A stretch of DNA of 61,220 nt from JAUXFK01 sp034189035 (GCA_034189035.1 JAXHVA010000014.1:1-61220), one strand, 5' to 3'; shown: positions 16,789 through 26,139, counted from the first letter of the stretch. Made by a program: numbers and translations. Notes: generated from the letters alone by a model not told the origin.

Positions 16789-17817
16789 GTGAAAAGAATT
16801 GGTATCACTTTTATTATTATTGGCCTTTTAATTAGCTTTATTGGAATCTCTTATGCGGTTGGTGGAAAACACAAGATTGTACTTAAGACTGGCACTCTTG
16901 CCCCTGATGGAGTAGGCTGGGCAATCTTTTTTAAGGACTCTTTTCTTCCAACCATTGAAAAAGTAACCAATGATGAGGTTACTTTTGACATATACTTTGG
17001 CGGAATAATGGGAGATGATGAGGATTATATCGCAAAGATGCGTATCGATCAACTCCAAGCAGGGGGGGTCTCAGCAGCTGGAATCGTTATGGCATGTCCT
17101 GAATTAGCTGTATTTGAACTCCCTTTCCTGTTTAACGATTTTAATGAAGTGAATTATTTAAGGACAAAAATGAAAAAAAGATTGGACAGTATCTTCGAAA
17201 AAAACGGGTTTAAACTCTTCATCTTGATCGACCAGGACTTTGATATCCCATGGTCAACAAATAGGGAGATAAAGACCCCTGAAGATTTTGCGAAAAGCAG
17301 GTTCGTCACATGGTGTCCTCCAGTGGAAGACGATCTACTCCAATCCCTTGGAGTCAGTCCAATCCCTGTAAACGTACCGGAAATCCCTTCACATATGAGG
17401 TCAAAGATATGCAATGCTTTTCTCGCCCCGCCGATTTATCTCGTTGGCACGCAGCTTTATACAATAATAAAGTATGTGACCCCTTGTAAGATGAGATATT
17501 CTCCAGGCGGTATCATAGTTACAATGAAAGTATGGAATAAGATCTCAAAGGAGTCCCAAAAGGCCATTTTTGAGGTATTGCCGGAACTGGGACGAGAGAT
17601 CAATGATTTTGGGCACAAAAGCAATAAAGACTGTTATCGTGCAATGATCAAGTATGGTTTGAAGGAGGTAACGCTGACTTCTGGAGAGATTGAGGTATTG
17701 AAAAAAAGGACCAGACCGGTTTGGGACAAACTGGTTGGTAAGGAATATTCAAGAGAGCTGTTGGATGAGGTATTGGCATTTTTAGATGAGTACCGTTCAA
17801 GAGAGGCACTAAAGTAA
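16789..17817 (+). CDS. TRAP transporter substrate-binding protein, DctP family (orphan copy 1)
   Basis: A 342-residue exported protein starting at GTG 16789, supported by AAGGAGG at the right distance. Residues 1-24 form a signal peptide ending ISYA. The mature part has the DctP-family pattern: LKTGTLAPDGVGWA at the start, GGIMGDDEDYIAKMRIDQLQ, FELPFLF, and a C-terminal helical tail. DctP proteins bind carboxylates in the periplasm and deliver them to DctQM membrane subunits, which are absent in this window. The neighbouring glycyl-radical enzyme would need an organic acid co-substrate if it adds fumarate, but what this protein binds cannot be read from sequence. Confidence 0.85.
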   Translation: MKRIGITFIIIGLLISFIGISYAVGGKHKIVLKTGTLAPDGVGWAIFFKDSFLPTIEKVTNDEVTFDIYFGGIMGDDEDYIAKMRIDQLQAGGVSAAGIVMACPELAVFELPFLFNDFNEVNYLRTKMKKRLDSIFEKNGFKLFILIDQDFDIPWSTNREIKTPEDFAKSRFVTWCPPVEDDLLQSLGVSPIPVNVPEIPSHMRSKICNAFLAPPIYLVGTQLYTIIKYVTPCKMRYSPGGIIVTMKVWNKISKESQKAIFEVLPELGREINDFGHKSNKDCYRAMIKYGLKEVTLTSGEIEVLKKRTRPVWDKLVGKEYSRELLDEVLAFLDEYRSREALK

Positions 17818-17879
17818 GCCTGCCCTTTTTAGATTGATTCTGGATCGAGGGTGAATGAGCGATTCTTATATAAAATAAG

Positions 17880-17914
17880 GGATTTTTCTTTCACAAAATG
17901 TGAAAGAAAAATCC
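17880..17914. promoter_or_regulatory. perfect 16-bp hairpin between the two TRAP binding protein genes
   Basis: GGATTTTTCTTTCACA, a three-base AAA loop and its exact complement. It lies 62 bases after one gene and 78 before the next. The loop is tight and the stem long, and there is no following T-run, so it is more likely an mRNA-stabilising or processing hairpin, or a protein-binding palindrome, than a classic terminator. Confidence 0.6.
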
Positions 17915-17991
17915 TTGAAAACGCGCAACTCTTAACTAGTTCGTACTGGATACAGGTTGATTTTTCTAAAGCCACAAAGGAGGAATTAAAC

Positions 17992-19032
17992 ATGAGAAAG
18001 TACATGTTTTTTATATTTACTCTTGTTTTAATAGGCTTGTTTGTTCTCTTAATAGAAGTATCCAAAGCAGAATCAAGAAAACCAATGATCATATTGAAGT
18101 TTGCCTCACTTGCTCCAGATGGAGTCGGCTGGGCGATCAACTTCAGAGAAAATATGCAAAAGGGCGTTACGAGAGTCACGGATGGCGATGTTTTTATTGA
18201 TCCCTATTTAGGCGGTGTAATGGGGGATGATGAAGACTACATTGCAAAGATGCGAATCGATCAACTACATGGAGCGGGCCTATCCGCTTCTGGAACTGTC
18301 ATGGCATGTCCCCAGATAGCTGTACTTGAACTTCCTTTCCTGTTAAATAATTTTGATGAGGTAGAGTATATAAGAACGAAGATGAGGCAGAGATTGAATC
18401 GTCTCTTTGAAAAGAATGGGTATAGATTATGGGTACTGGCTGACCAAGATTTCGATCAAATCTATTCAACAAAAAACGCGATAAAGACAATAGAAGACTT
18501 TTCTAAGAGCAGGTTTGTAACATGGGTGGGTTTAGTAGAGCAGGAGACACTCAAGGCCCTTGGTACGAGTCCAATCCCTTTGGACGTACCAGAGATTCCC
18601 TCTTCTATTCGATCAAAGATGTGCAATGCGATGTTCGCTCCTGCTATTTGGTATGTTGGTACCCAACTCTATACTGTAGCAAAGTATGTAACTCCTTGTA
18701 AGGTGAGATATAGCCCAGGGTGCATAATTGCTACAATGAAGGCATGGAACAGAATTCCTGAGAAATACCATGAGCCTATCGAAGAAGTGATGGAGATAAG
18801 CGGAAAAGCGTTAAACGAATACGGACATGATAGCAATAAAAAATGTCTGAAAGCGATGATTAAGTATGGTTTGAAAGAGGTAAAACTGACTCCAAATGAG
18901 ATTGAGGTGTTGAAGAAAAAGACCCGACCTGTATGGGATAAGCTGGCAGGAAAAGAGTACTCTAGAGAGCTACTGGATGAGATATCAGGTTATTTAGCTG
19001 AATATCGAAGCAAAGAGAAAGAGGGAAATTAA
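17992..19032 (+). CDS. TRAP transporter substrate-binding protein, DctP family (orphan copy 2)
   Basis: A 346-residue close paralog of the preceding gene. The ATG at 17992 is chosen because it follows AAAGGAGG and opens a proper signal peptide (FFIFTLVLIGLFVLL); the frame runs 47 codons further upstream through the intergenic hairpin but has no good start there. LKFASLAPDGVGWAINF, GGVMGDDEDYIAKMRIDQLH and LELPFLL align residue for residue with copy 1. Tandem copies with different binding-site residues may recognise related ligands. Membrane subunits DctQ and DctM are not in the window. Confidence 0.85.
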   Translation: MRKYMFFIFTLVLIGLFVLLIEVSKAESRKPMIILKFASLAPDGVGWAINFRENMQKGVTRVTDGDVFIDPYLGGVMGDDEDYIAKMRIDQLHGAGLSASGTVMACPQIAVLELPFLLNNFDEVEYIRTKMRQRLNRLFEKNGYRLWVLADQDFDQIYSTKNAIKTIEDFSKSRFVTWVGLVEQETLKALGTSPIPLDVPEIPSSIRSKMCNAMFAPAIWYVGTQLYTVAKYVTPCKVRYSPGCIIATMKAWNRIPEKYHEPIEEVMEISGKALNEYGHDSNKKCLKAMIKYGLKEVKLTPNEIEVLKKKTRPVWDKLAGKEYSRELLDEISGYLAEYRSKEKEGN

Positions 19033-19033
19033 G

Positions 19034-19828
19034 CTAATTTGGGTTATCTTTGTCCATATTCAGGTAATGTGATGGCCATTCTTGTCTTATTCTCAGGCCT
19101 TTCTCCAGATCAAAGAGGATATCAAACTCTATAGTTACCGGTACCTTGTCAGACAAAAGCACACCCTGCTTGAGATTTACCTTAAACGGTACAGTAATTT
19201 CCTCGTTAATAGGAAATGTACCCTCCATCAAGATATCTACCGGAACATCAAATGTATGTTGAATCGGTACATCGAATGGGTGGGTAGTGTTTACTGCTAC
19301 TGTATCTTTAAAATGGAAGCCGTGCTTAACCGGAATATATTGATCCAATAAAAATGAACCTTTGGCCCTGAGTTTCCTCTTTATTCCAAATATCTTTGTT
19401 TCTACTTCAGTATCTAACGGGATTTCAGTCTTTAAATGTACTCTTTCATTTATATTGAAGACATGATCCAGTGGAATAAGGAGCGGTCCTTTTATCGGCA
19501 CCTGAAATGTATGGTCAATAGGGACTTTTAACACTGTTTTGAAAGGCAAAGATACGTTTAGATTCGTCTTAAACGGCAAGGTTATACTCTCGTCAACTTT
19601 GGCAGTTACAGGTATCAAAGTATCAACTGATACGAGAATCTTTTTCTTTACTGTGTAACGCTGTTTGGTCATATCTAAAATTAAGGGCCTATATTTAAAA
19701 AAAAGGTATGTTCCTGTACTGATAATACCAATTGCAACGATTGCTAATATCGCAATAGTAGTGAGTATTATGTTGAGAGCTGCTTGAGATTTCCGTATGC
19801 GTTTTAGTCCTAAATGAAATACCTTCAT
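19034..19828 (-). CDS. single-pass membrane protein with periodic beta-repeats (paralog of the gene at 12348)
   Basis: A 264-residue protein with one helix at about residues 18-44 and an exported repeat region. Segments such as SLPFKTVLKVPIDHTFQVPI, IPLDHVFNINERVHLKTEIP and HTFDVPVDILMEGTFPI align well with the protein at 12348-13085, so the two are clear paralogs. The stop lies one base from the stop of the TRAP binding protein on the other strand, a convergent arrangement. An AGGGAA ribosome-binding site precedes the start. Function is unknown; a periplasmic beta-sheet structure anchored in the inner membrane is the best reading. Confidence 0.75.
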   Translation of the reverse strand: MKVFHLGLKRIRKSQAALNIILTTIAILAIVAIGIISTGTYLFFKYRPLILDMTKQRYTVKKKILVSVDTLIPVTAKVDESITLPFKTNLNVSLPFKTVLKVPIDHTFQVPIKGPLLIPLDHVFNINERVHLKTEIPLDTEVETKIFGIKRKLRAKGSFLLDQYIPVKHGFHFKDTVAVNTTHPFDVPIQHTFDVPVDILMEGTFPINEEITVPFKVNLKQGVLLSDKVPVTIEFDILFDLEKGLRIRQEWPSHYLNMDKDNPN

Positions 19829-19920
19829 TACTAGAATTCCCTATATTGTAAATGTACTTTTTTTAACCGTTTCACCTTCTTTGACCCTAAATAGTGCTCA
19901 TTTGTATGGACACGTATATA

Positions 19921-20721
19921 CTACATTCCTTTAAACTGCGGAGTCCTTTTTTCGATAAACGCCAATATTCCCTCCTTTACATCTTCAGAGGTTAATGCCG
20001 TAGGGCCAAAGGCGGCCAACATCTCTAAGGTAGTATCAAAGTCCATTTGTAACCCTCTATGCATTATCAGCTTATCCGCCTTTAATGCTATTGGTGGTCC
20101 TTGAGCGATCTTTCTGGCCATGTCCATAGTCTCCTTTTCCAGTGCGTCTGCCTTCACTAACTTATTTAATAATCCAATCCTCTCGGCTTCTTTGGCATCT
20201 ATCATGTCTGCGGTAAAGATCATCTCAGCCGCCTTGGCCAGTCCAATAATACGAGGCAATAACCACGTATCGCCCGGGCATGGGATAATCCCTACTTTAG
20301 TAAAACTACACCGAAATTTCGCCAGATCTGAGCCTACTCTCAAGTCGCAGGAATAAGCCATGCTTGCCCCAGCACCAACTGCAGCTCCATTAAGCATTGC
20401 TATGGTTGGAATAGCCATATGATAAAGCCCGCTGGTTACCATCTGTATCTGACGTAAACCCTGACGTATCCCTTCTACACCCATATCCGGCATTACTCTC
20501 AAACCTGTACCTTCTCCTTTCATCTGAGCGCCGGAACAGAATGCCTTTCCTACACCAGTAATGACCAAGGCCCTTATATCGTTGTCCTTAGCCACTTCAT
20601 CGAATGCTTTCAGTAACTCATCAATCATAATATCGTTTATCGCATTTAATGCTTCAGGTCGATTAAGGATAATCGTGCCTATACCTTCTTCTTTCTTAAA
20701 AAGAATAGTACTAAACTCCAT
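19921..20721 (-). CDS. enoyl-CoA hydratase/isomerase family protein (crotonase)
   Basis: A 266-residue crotonase-fold protein. The start at 20721 follows GGAGGGAG; the frame continues 14 codons further up. Oxyanion-hole segments are present (GKAFCSGAQ near residue 60-70 and NGAAVGAGAS). The two Glu residues used by true enoyl-CoA hydratases are not where expected: the first aligns with Ser in GAGASMAYSCD and the second with a non-acidic residue, while PCPGDTWLLPR offers an Asp. It is therefore more likely an isomerase, hydrolase or other crotonase subtype than a standard hydratase. The substrate is an acyl-CoA of unknown kind. Confidence 0.85.
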   Translation of the reverse strand: MEFSTILFKKEEGIGTIILNRPEALNAINDIMIDELLKAFDEVAKDNDIRALVITGVGKAFCSGAQMKGEGTGLRVMPDMGVEGIRQGLRQIQMVTSGLYHMAIPTIAMLNGAAVGAGASMAYSCDLRVGSDLAKFRCSFTKVGIIPCPGDTWLLPRIIGLAKAAEMIFTADMIDAKEAERIGLLNKLVKADALEKETMDMARKIAQGPPIALKADKLIMHRGLQMDFDTTLEMLAAFGPTALTSEDVKEGILAFIEKRTPQFKGM

Positions 20722-20848
20722 CTTGTCTCCCTCCATTATCCGTAAAGATTTACTGTAACTCATTTAATGGTAACAGTTTGGTTTTTGAAAAGCGTCGTTA
20801 AAGCTTGATGGTAGCTTTCTATCTTAAAACGCTAGAATGATACAAAAT

Positions 20849-23593
20849 TTAATAAGTGATAACAGGCTCTCTCAAAATCAAAGAAATAGCATCTAGAGCA
20901 CAATTTGCTATATCTGGATAAACTCTGGTCAATGATGATATCTGCCTGAGGTTATCAGCAGTTCGAGAAATCAGCATAGCAAGATCTCCTTCATTTATTC
21001 GTGAAATCTCAAGTACGTCTTTCCATGACTGACCGTTTGCCCATGCATAAATTACAGCTGCAGGCCATGCGAAAACAGGCCTTACGACAAATCCTCTGAC
21101 CTCTTTGTGCTCCATAAGAGGAATAAGGCCTTTTTTAATCCTTTCATATGCCTGTACGAGTTGCTTCGGGATAGAAGCTTCGTCGATCTTTATCTCAATT
21201 TCACGGTCATATACAAACGGTGCGATTAAAGCAGCGAGTAAGGCTGGATTGCCATGTGGAAATAAGTTTCTTCGCAATCCCTCGGCAATCATTAGGGGCT
21301 GGTCCAGCCTGAGTTGAGAGGCCCAGAAACCATCTTCTGTCAGCCTATTGTCTTCTGTTACAAAAGACTCCTCTTCTAGGAATTTAAGGTGCCTTAAAAA
21401 TTCATTCCATAGTCGTACACGAACAGTATTTGCAGTATCCCACATCAAGGCAAATTCATTGAAGGTATGCCTAAAAGTATTCTTTCGCTTTCTATGGCAT
21501 GTCTTAAAGTGCCTACACTTATTACAGGTCATGCCTTCAAGTTCTTCTTCAATAAATCGCATACGACTCTTAAGAGGGCTCAATTCTAAAAGCCCTCTTT
21601 CACTTATGGGCAATCTTGATAATATCGGAGGCATACCTGTTTTTTTAATGTAAAGCGATAATTCTTTAATCCTTTGTGGGTTATCCAAAATAGCTGAATC
21701 GATGACACTATCCAGAATCTTCGAGACTCTTTCTGGCCGAAACCACTTCATTGCCATGCGTTTACCACGGTGAGGGATCTTTCCACTGACTCTGCGAGCC
21801 AGGATGCCCTCTGTATCTCGTCTGGCCTGTTTATGGATTACACAGTATATCCTGTCCATTTGATCCAAAAAAAGCCGACCGGGTATCAGGTTTTCAAGCT
21901 TTGAAAGCCTTATCTCGCCCCCTTTAAGCTTTCGCTTTAAACCAGAAACTTCTCGGATCAAAGTTGTATGTCTCCTGATCAGATTCAATACTGACTCCGG
22001 GTTTGAACAGAGCGCCTCTGGAAGGAATGACATCAATATTAAACCTGTCTGATCTAATTTCTGATATAGGCTTGGTTGCTGGTTTACCATGTTCATATGT
22101 GTAGCAAATGATCTTTGAAAGATATCCTTTATCCCTTCAAGACGATGGGATAAAAGAAGATTGAGTACCATTGAGAAGTCGATTTTAATCTGACTTTGCA
22201 CATCATCTGACGGTGAGGTGCTAAGCTTTGATATTAGGTGTAAGTCCATAAATTTTCCCGGCGCAACCAATACAAAGCCAATATTGTCTTTCCCGCGTCT
22301 ACCAGCCCGACCGGTCATCTGGTGAAACTCTGTTGCACTCAGGGGGACAAATTTATGGCCATTATACCGATCTGAATTAAAGAGCACAATGCTCCTGGCT
22401 GGGAAATTGACCCCTGCTGCTACAGTAGAGGTGGCAAATACAGCATCAAGCAACCCATCATTCATCAAATTTTCAATAACGAGTTTCCATGTTGGAAGCT
22501 GACCGCTGTGATGAGCAGCAATGGCGGCGTTTTTAAGATACCATAATTGCCGGTGGCCTTCTAAATACGGATGCCCCTTTATCAACACATCGATCCTCTC
22601 ATTTAACTCAGTCTGCCTCCTTGGTGAGAGTTTATAGGAGCTGTTAATACATCGCGTAAGAGCAGTATTGCAGTCTTCCCTAGACTTAAGAAAGAAAATA
22701 GCGGGAAGGAGGTCATACTTCCTTAAAACACCCATCATCTCACCAAAAGGGGGAAGCTGCCTCGGTAGTGCAAGATATGGAGGGTTTTGACTTTTTAAGT
22801 AGGTCTGAACCTTCCTGTCGATCGTATTAGAATCTAAAAGCGGAAAGATTCTCCCAGATGGATGAAAGAATAAATGGAAAAGGGGCACAGGACGAACTGT
22901 CTCCTCGATCACTACACATCTTTTTTTACGAATAGATTTCAGCCAATCCGCGATATGTTGTGCATTGTTTATAGTAGCGGACAGAAGTAAAAGATGAATC
23001 TGCACCGGAAGATAGATCATTACTTCTTCCCATACAACGCCGCGATCTTCATCACCCAGGAAATGTGCCTCATCCAGGACTACAAGGTCTGCTGCCAAGT
23101 CCGTCCCCTTATTCATAGCATCATATAGGTGGTTACGTAAGATTTCGGTTGTTCCTACGATAATGGGGGCATCTGCATTCTCTTTGCGATCCCCTGTTAA
23201 AATACCTACATTTTCACTGCCAAAATGTTCACTGAATTCCAGATGCTTTGAATTGGTTAAAGCCTTTAGGGGAGAAGCATACCAAGCACTTTTTCCTTTA
23301 TTGTAGATGCGACCTATAGCTTCCTGGGCAATCCATGTCTTCCCTGCCCCCGTCGGTGCACAGACCAGACAATCTGTCTTGCGAATTGCCGCAAGTGCCT
23401 TCAACTGAAACGGGTCCGGTTTAAACGGTCTTTTCTGAGGTACTCCGATTCTAGACAATACCTTCTTAAGCCTGGCATCGATACTCGCTTTTAGCCTTGG
23501 TATTTCATTTCTATGATGTTTATAATTGCTGTACAAATGGACAGGCCTGCCTCGTTTCGTCTCTACCATCAATCTTTTATAACCATTTGCCAA
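20849..23593 (-). CDS. Ski2-like DEAD/DEAH-box helicase
   Basis: A 914-residue superfamily 2 helicase. The likely start is TTG at 23593, seven bases after AAAGGA. Motifs in order are Walker A APTGAGKT (79-86), DEAH in VVLDEAHFLGDEDRG, LLSATI, TSTVAAGVNFPAR and MTGRAGRRG, the last two typical of Ski2/Mtr4/Hel308-type proteins. A Cys cluster (CNKCRHFKTC) lies in the C-terminal half before a helical region that may correspond to a DSHCT-like domain. It is probably an RNA or DNA helicase. It follows a methyltransferase gene by 24 bases, and the two probably form an operon. Confidence 0.85.
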   Translation of the reverse strand: MANGYKRLMVETKRGRPVHLYSNYKHHRNEIPRLKASIDARLKKVLSRIGVPQKRPFKPDPFQLKALAAIRKTDCLVCAPTGAGKTWIAQEAIGRIYNKGKSAWYASPLKALTNSKHLEFSEHFGSENVGILTGDRKENADAPIIVGTTEILRNHLYDAMNKGTDLAADLVVLDEAHFLGDEDRGVVWEEVMIYLPVQIHLLLLSATINNAQHIADWLKSIRKKRCVVIEETVRPVPLFHLFFHPSGRIFPLLDSNTIDRKVQTYLKSQNPPYLALPRQLPPFGEMMGVLRKYDLLPAIFFLKSREDCNTALTRCINSSYKLSPRRQTELNERIDVLIKGHPYLEGHRQLWYLKNAAIAAHHSGQLPTWKLVIENLMNDGLLDAVFATSTVAAGVNFPARSIVLFNSDRYNGHKFVPLSATEFHQMTGRAGRRGKDNIGFVLVAPGKFMDLHLISKLSTSPSDDVQSQIKIDFSMVLNLLLSHRLEGIKDIFQRSFATHMNMVNQQPSLYQKLDQTGLILMSFLPEALCSNPESVLNLIRRHTTLIREVSGLKRKLKGGEIRLSKLENLIPGRLFLDQMDRIYCVIHKQARRDTEGILARRVSGKIPHRGKRMAMKWFRPERVSKILDSVIDSAILDNPQRIKELSLYIKKTGMPPILSRLPISERGLLELSPLKSRMRFIEEELEGMTCNKCRHFKTCHRKRKNTFRHTFNEFALMWDTANTVRVRLWNEFLRHLKFLEEESFVTEDNRLTEDGFWASQLRLDQPLMIAEGLRRNLFPHGNPALLAALIAPFVYDREIEIKIDEASIPKQLVQAYERIKKGLIPLMEHKEVRGFVVRPVFAWPAAVIYAWANGQSWKDVLEISRINEGDLAMLISRTADNLRQISSLTRVYPDIANCALDAISLILREPVITY

Positions 23594-23617
23594 TGTGAAT
23601 CCTTTTATAAGCTGTTT

Positions 23618-24193
23618 TTAGCTCTTCCCAAATCCTTTTTTGCTTTCCTCGAAGCCTTTTACGACAAAGACATTTCTGGAAACAAGGTGACCACGCCCTT
23701 GAGGACAATTTCTCTCAACAAGCGAGAGTGTGCCTGTCTCGGATGTAATGAGTATCTTCCCATTTGGTTTTATTGCATGATTTGCTGTTGCGAAAAACCT
23801 CTGTATGAACGATCCTTCAAAGTCAGGTCCAAAGATAAAAGCTGTAATCAGGTCAAGACTATCTTCAGAAAGAGTATTCATATACGTAATGCCATCTCCT
23901 TGAATGATCTTGACAGAGTCGATGAGTTTGTATTTGCGAAATTCCTCAATAGATTTTGAGTCGATATCTATAGCTGTTACATCAGCACCATTATATGACA
24001 GTACCAAAGCCCCTCCTCCCAGTCCACAACCAAAGTCCAATACCTTTCCACTTACATGGGATTTTAACAGAATACCTGCATCACTCGCGGCTAATATAGC
24101 TTCCTGGGCATGGCTCACCTCAAATTTCTGTATGGGATTTAGGAATTGGTATAGTCTTGAATCGGTATGGAGTAACTTTATTCGAAATCGCAT
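23618..24193 (-). CDS. class I SAM-dependent methyltransferase
   Basis: A 191-residue protein with the Rossmann-type SAM-binding motif I VLDFGCGLGGGALVLS, an acidic ribose-contact residue in VTAIDID, and the motif QGDGITYM. There is no target-recognition domain, so the substrate (small molecule, RNA or protein) is open. It is upstream of and close to the Ski2-like helicase gene, which suggests a shared role, for example in RNA handling, but this is inference. Confidence 0.8.
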   Translation of the reverse strand: MRFRIKLLHTDSRLYQFLNPIQKFEVSHAQEAILAASDAGILLKSHVSGKVLDFGCGLGGGALVLSYNGADVTAIDIDSKSIEEFRKYKLIDSVKIIQGDGITYMNTLSEDSLDLITAFIFGPDFEGSFIQRFFATANHAIKPNGKILITSETGTLSLVERNCPQGRGHLVSRNVFVVKGFEESKKGFGKS

Positions 24194-24475
24194 GGCAGGA
24201 TGTAAGATATTGCATTTAACTGTTTTTCATATTTTTAAGACATCTAAGCACAATCATAAAGCATTCAGGCTCGATTAGTGTCCATCCAGAAATGAGCAAT
24301 TCTGTTTAAGGTCAGGGAAAACCAAGAATTTAACAGCCCCATAATATTTGGCTTCTCATCTCTTTGGGCAAACAGGAATATATTGAAATATTTCGAGAAT
24401 TAGAATCTGAGCCTGACACCGAGATTGGTCAAAAAAGCCATTTATGGATGGACACTGTTTGTGAGGTGTTTCAGT

Positions 24476-24928
24476 CTACACCCTTTCATACCTTCCCATC
24501 AGTTCTGTATTTGCAACTATGTGACCCTTCATTGTCTCTTCAACCTGCTGCTTTGTTGCGCTTTCCGGAAGATCAAGCGTCGTATCCAGGGCATATAGCT
24601 TAAAGAAATAGCGATGTTCTTTGTCTGGTGGACATGGACCAAAGTAGTTTGTATTGCCTGCTGTACCAGAACCTGGTGTGCCCTCAGGTTCTGTGCCCTC
24701 CTTGATATCGGAAACACTAACAGGGATATTAAAGATTACCCAATGATCCCACATACCATCTTCTTTCAGTTCTTTCGGGACATCAGGATCATCCATAATG
24801 AGCACAAGGCTCTTTGCATCTGAAGGTACGCCTGATATCCTCAGTGGAGGACTGGTATTGTCTCCATCACAGGTATGTTTTGCAGGAATTTTTCCTTCAT
24901 GATCGAATGCCGAACTTGTGAGTTTCAT
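24476..24928 (-). CDS. YbhB/YbcL family Raf kinase inhibitor-like (PEBP) protein
   Basis: A 150-residue PEBP-family protein. CDGDNTSPPLRISGVP, the DDPDVP turn, DHWVIFNIP and YFGPCPPDKEHRYFFKLYAL are the conserved parts of the anion-binding pocket. The bacterial family is cytoplasmic or periplasmic and its role is not established. There is no signal peptide here. A GGAGG site precedes the ATG. It appears to be a single-gene unit; a TATAAT box lies upstream on the minus strand but without a good -35. Confidence 0.88.
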   Translation of the reverse strand: MKLTSSAFDHEGKIPAKHTCDGDNTSPPLRISGVPSDAKSLVLIMDDPDVPKELKEDGMWDHWVIFNIPVSVSDIKEGTEPEGTPGSGTAGNTNYFGPCPPDKEHRYFFKLYALDTTLDLPESATKQQVEETMKGHIVANTELMGRYERV

Positions 24929-25072
24929 TTCTTCTACCTCCTTTGGCTAATTCTTTAAAAATAAATAAAATGATTGGATGGAACCTATGGCAAAAATTAT
25001 ATTTACAGTTTGTACAAGAAAACAAAGATAAAATCAATAAAATTCAGTTTAAAAGTAGGTGTCATTTTCTTT

Positions 25073-26083
25073 TTAACTTAAGATGGATGGATGTCTCCTT
25101 CTCAAATCAATAGCCCCTATAACCATCGCAGCAGGTAGGCCAAAGATCAAGTTAAAAATTTTTTTAATCGCATGATCCAGTATGGCAATTGTAACAGCAA
25201 TATCGAAAGAAACCTCAAACAAAACCAAACAAGAGGCTAAAATGCCCTCATACATGCCAATACCACCTGGCGTAAAAGGCACACTCTTTCCTAAATTACC
25301 GATTGAAAATGAAAGGATTATAACGATGAGTGAAATCTCTTTACCAACTGCAACAGAAACCATATAACATGTCAGTCCATCGAATAGCCAGATTAATATA
25401 GACAATAAGGTTGTTTCTGTTAGCAGTCTTGTATTGGACAAGATCCTATGGTAACTCTCATAGGCATCCTTTATTTTCAGTACAGTTAATTTGAGAAAGT
25501 TATTAACACACCTCTTAACCAATTTATCAAAAAAAAGAGACACAATTCTATATTTGTCTAAAATCACAATACAAAAAGGAACGCTTATCATAATAATGCA
25601 AAAAAAGAGTGTTACCTGTATCCACCAAGGAATTTTCCCTTCAAATGACAATAGAATGGTTGGGATAGAGAGGATAATAAGAGCTAATACGTCCAGTATC
25701 CTTGTTTGAAGGATTATGGCAGCAGCATTTCCAATTTTGAATCCCTTCAACTTCAAAAAACCCGCAGTTGCAACATCTCCAAGCTTTGCCGGGAGGATCG
25801 TATTTAAAGCATATCCTGAAATATTTATTTTAAAAAGGTCCCGTTTCTTGATATTCTTCCCAGCGGAAGTTGTAAATCTCTCCAATCTCCATGTCCTGAA
25901 ATACCAGGATATTGCATAATTTATCAGTGATGCTACGATCCAATAGGGAGATGTCTGGAGGATAATAGTCAAGATTCGTTCATATCCAGCGTAATAGATC
26001 AACCCTATGAGTATTCCGATACCAAAGGCTGATGCAATTATATGTGACACCCATGATTTTATTGATTTTTCAAAACTTCTCAT
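25073..26083 (-). CDS. flippase-like membrane protein (LPG synthase TM / AglD family)
   Basis: A 336-residue protein with about eight helices and the family pattern AGYALNTILPAKLGDVATAGFLK in the first third and GNLGKSVPFTPGGIGMYEG in the last third. The family includes the membrane part of lysylphosphatidylglycerol synthase and AglD-type proteins linked to polyisoprenyl-linked glycan assembly. It is divergent from the glycosyltransferase gene at 26284, and the two probably work on a common lipid-linked sugar. No catalytic soluble domain is attached. Confidence 0.8.
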   Translation of the reverse strand: MRSFEKSIKSWVSHIIASAFGIGILIGLIYYAGYERILTIILQTSPYWIVASLINYAISWYFRTWRLERFTTSAGKNIKKRDLFKINISGYALNTILPAKLGDVATAGFLKLKGFKIGNAAAIILQTRILDVLALIILSIPTILLSFEGKIPWWIQVTLFFCIIMISVPFCIVILDKYRIVSLFFDKLVKRCVNNFLKLTVLKIKDAYESYHRILSNTRLLTETTLLSILIWLFDGLTCYMVSVAVGKEISLIVIILSFSIGNLGKSVPFTPGGIGMYEGILASCLVLFEVSFDIAVTIAILDHAIKKIFNLIFGLPAAMVIGAIDLRRRHPSILS

Positions 26084-26110
26084 AATTATTCAATCTTAAA
26101 CATTTTCTGT

Positions 26111-26139
26111 TTGACTTGTTATATATACAATGGTAGATA
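26111..26139 (+). promoter_or_regulatory. candidate promoter for the glycosyltransferase gene
   Basis: TTGACT at 26111-26116, a 17-base spacer and TAGATA at 26134-26139, in the divergent gap between two membrane-protein genes. AT-rich surroundings make an alternative -10 possible. Confidence 0.4.

Noticed and set aside
17851..17991. N-terminal extension of the second TRAP binding protein
   Set aside because: It would be translated through a perfect hairpin and would put 47 polar residues before an otherwise good signal peptide.
23513..23959. Plus-strand open frame across the helicase and methyltransferase genes
   Set aside because: It is antisense to conserved motifs of both genes and has no ribosome-binding site.
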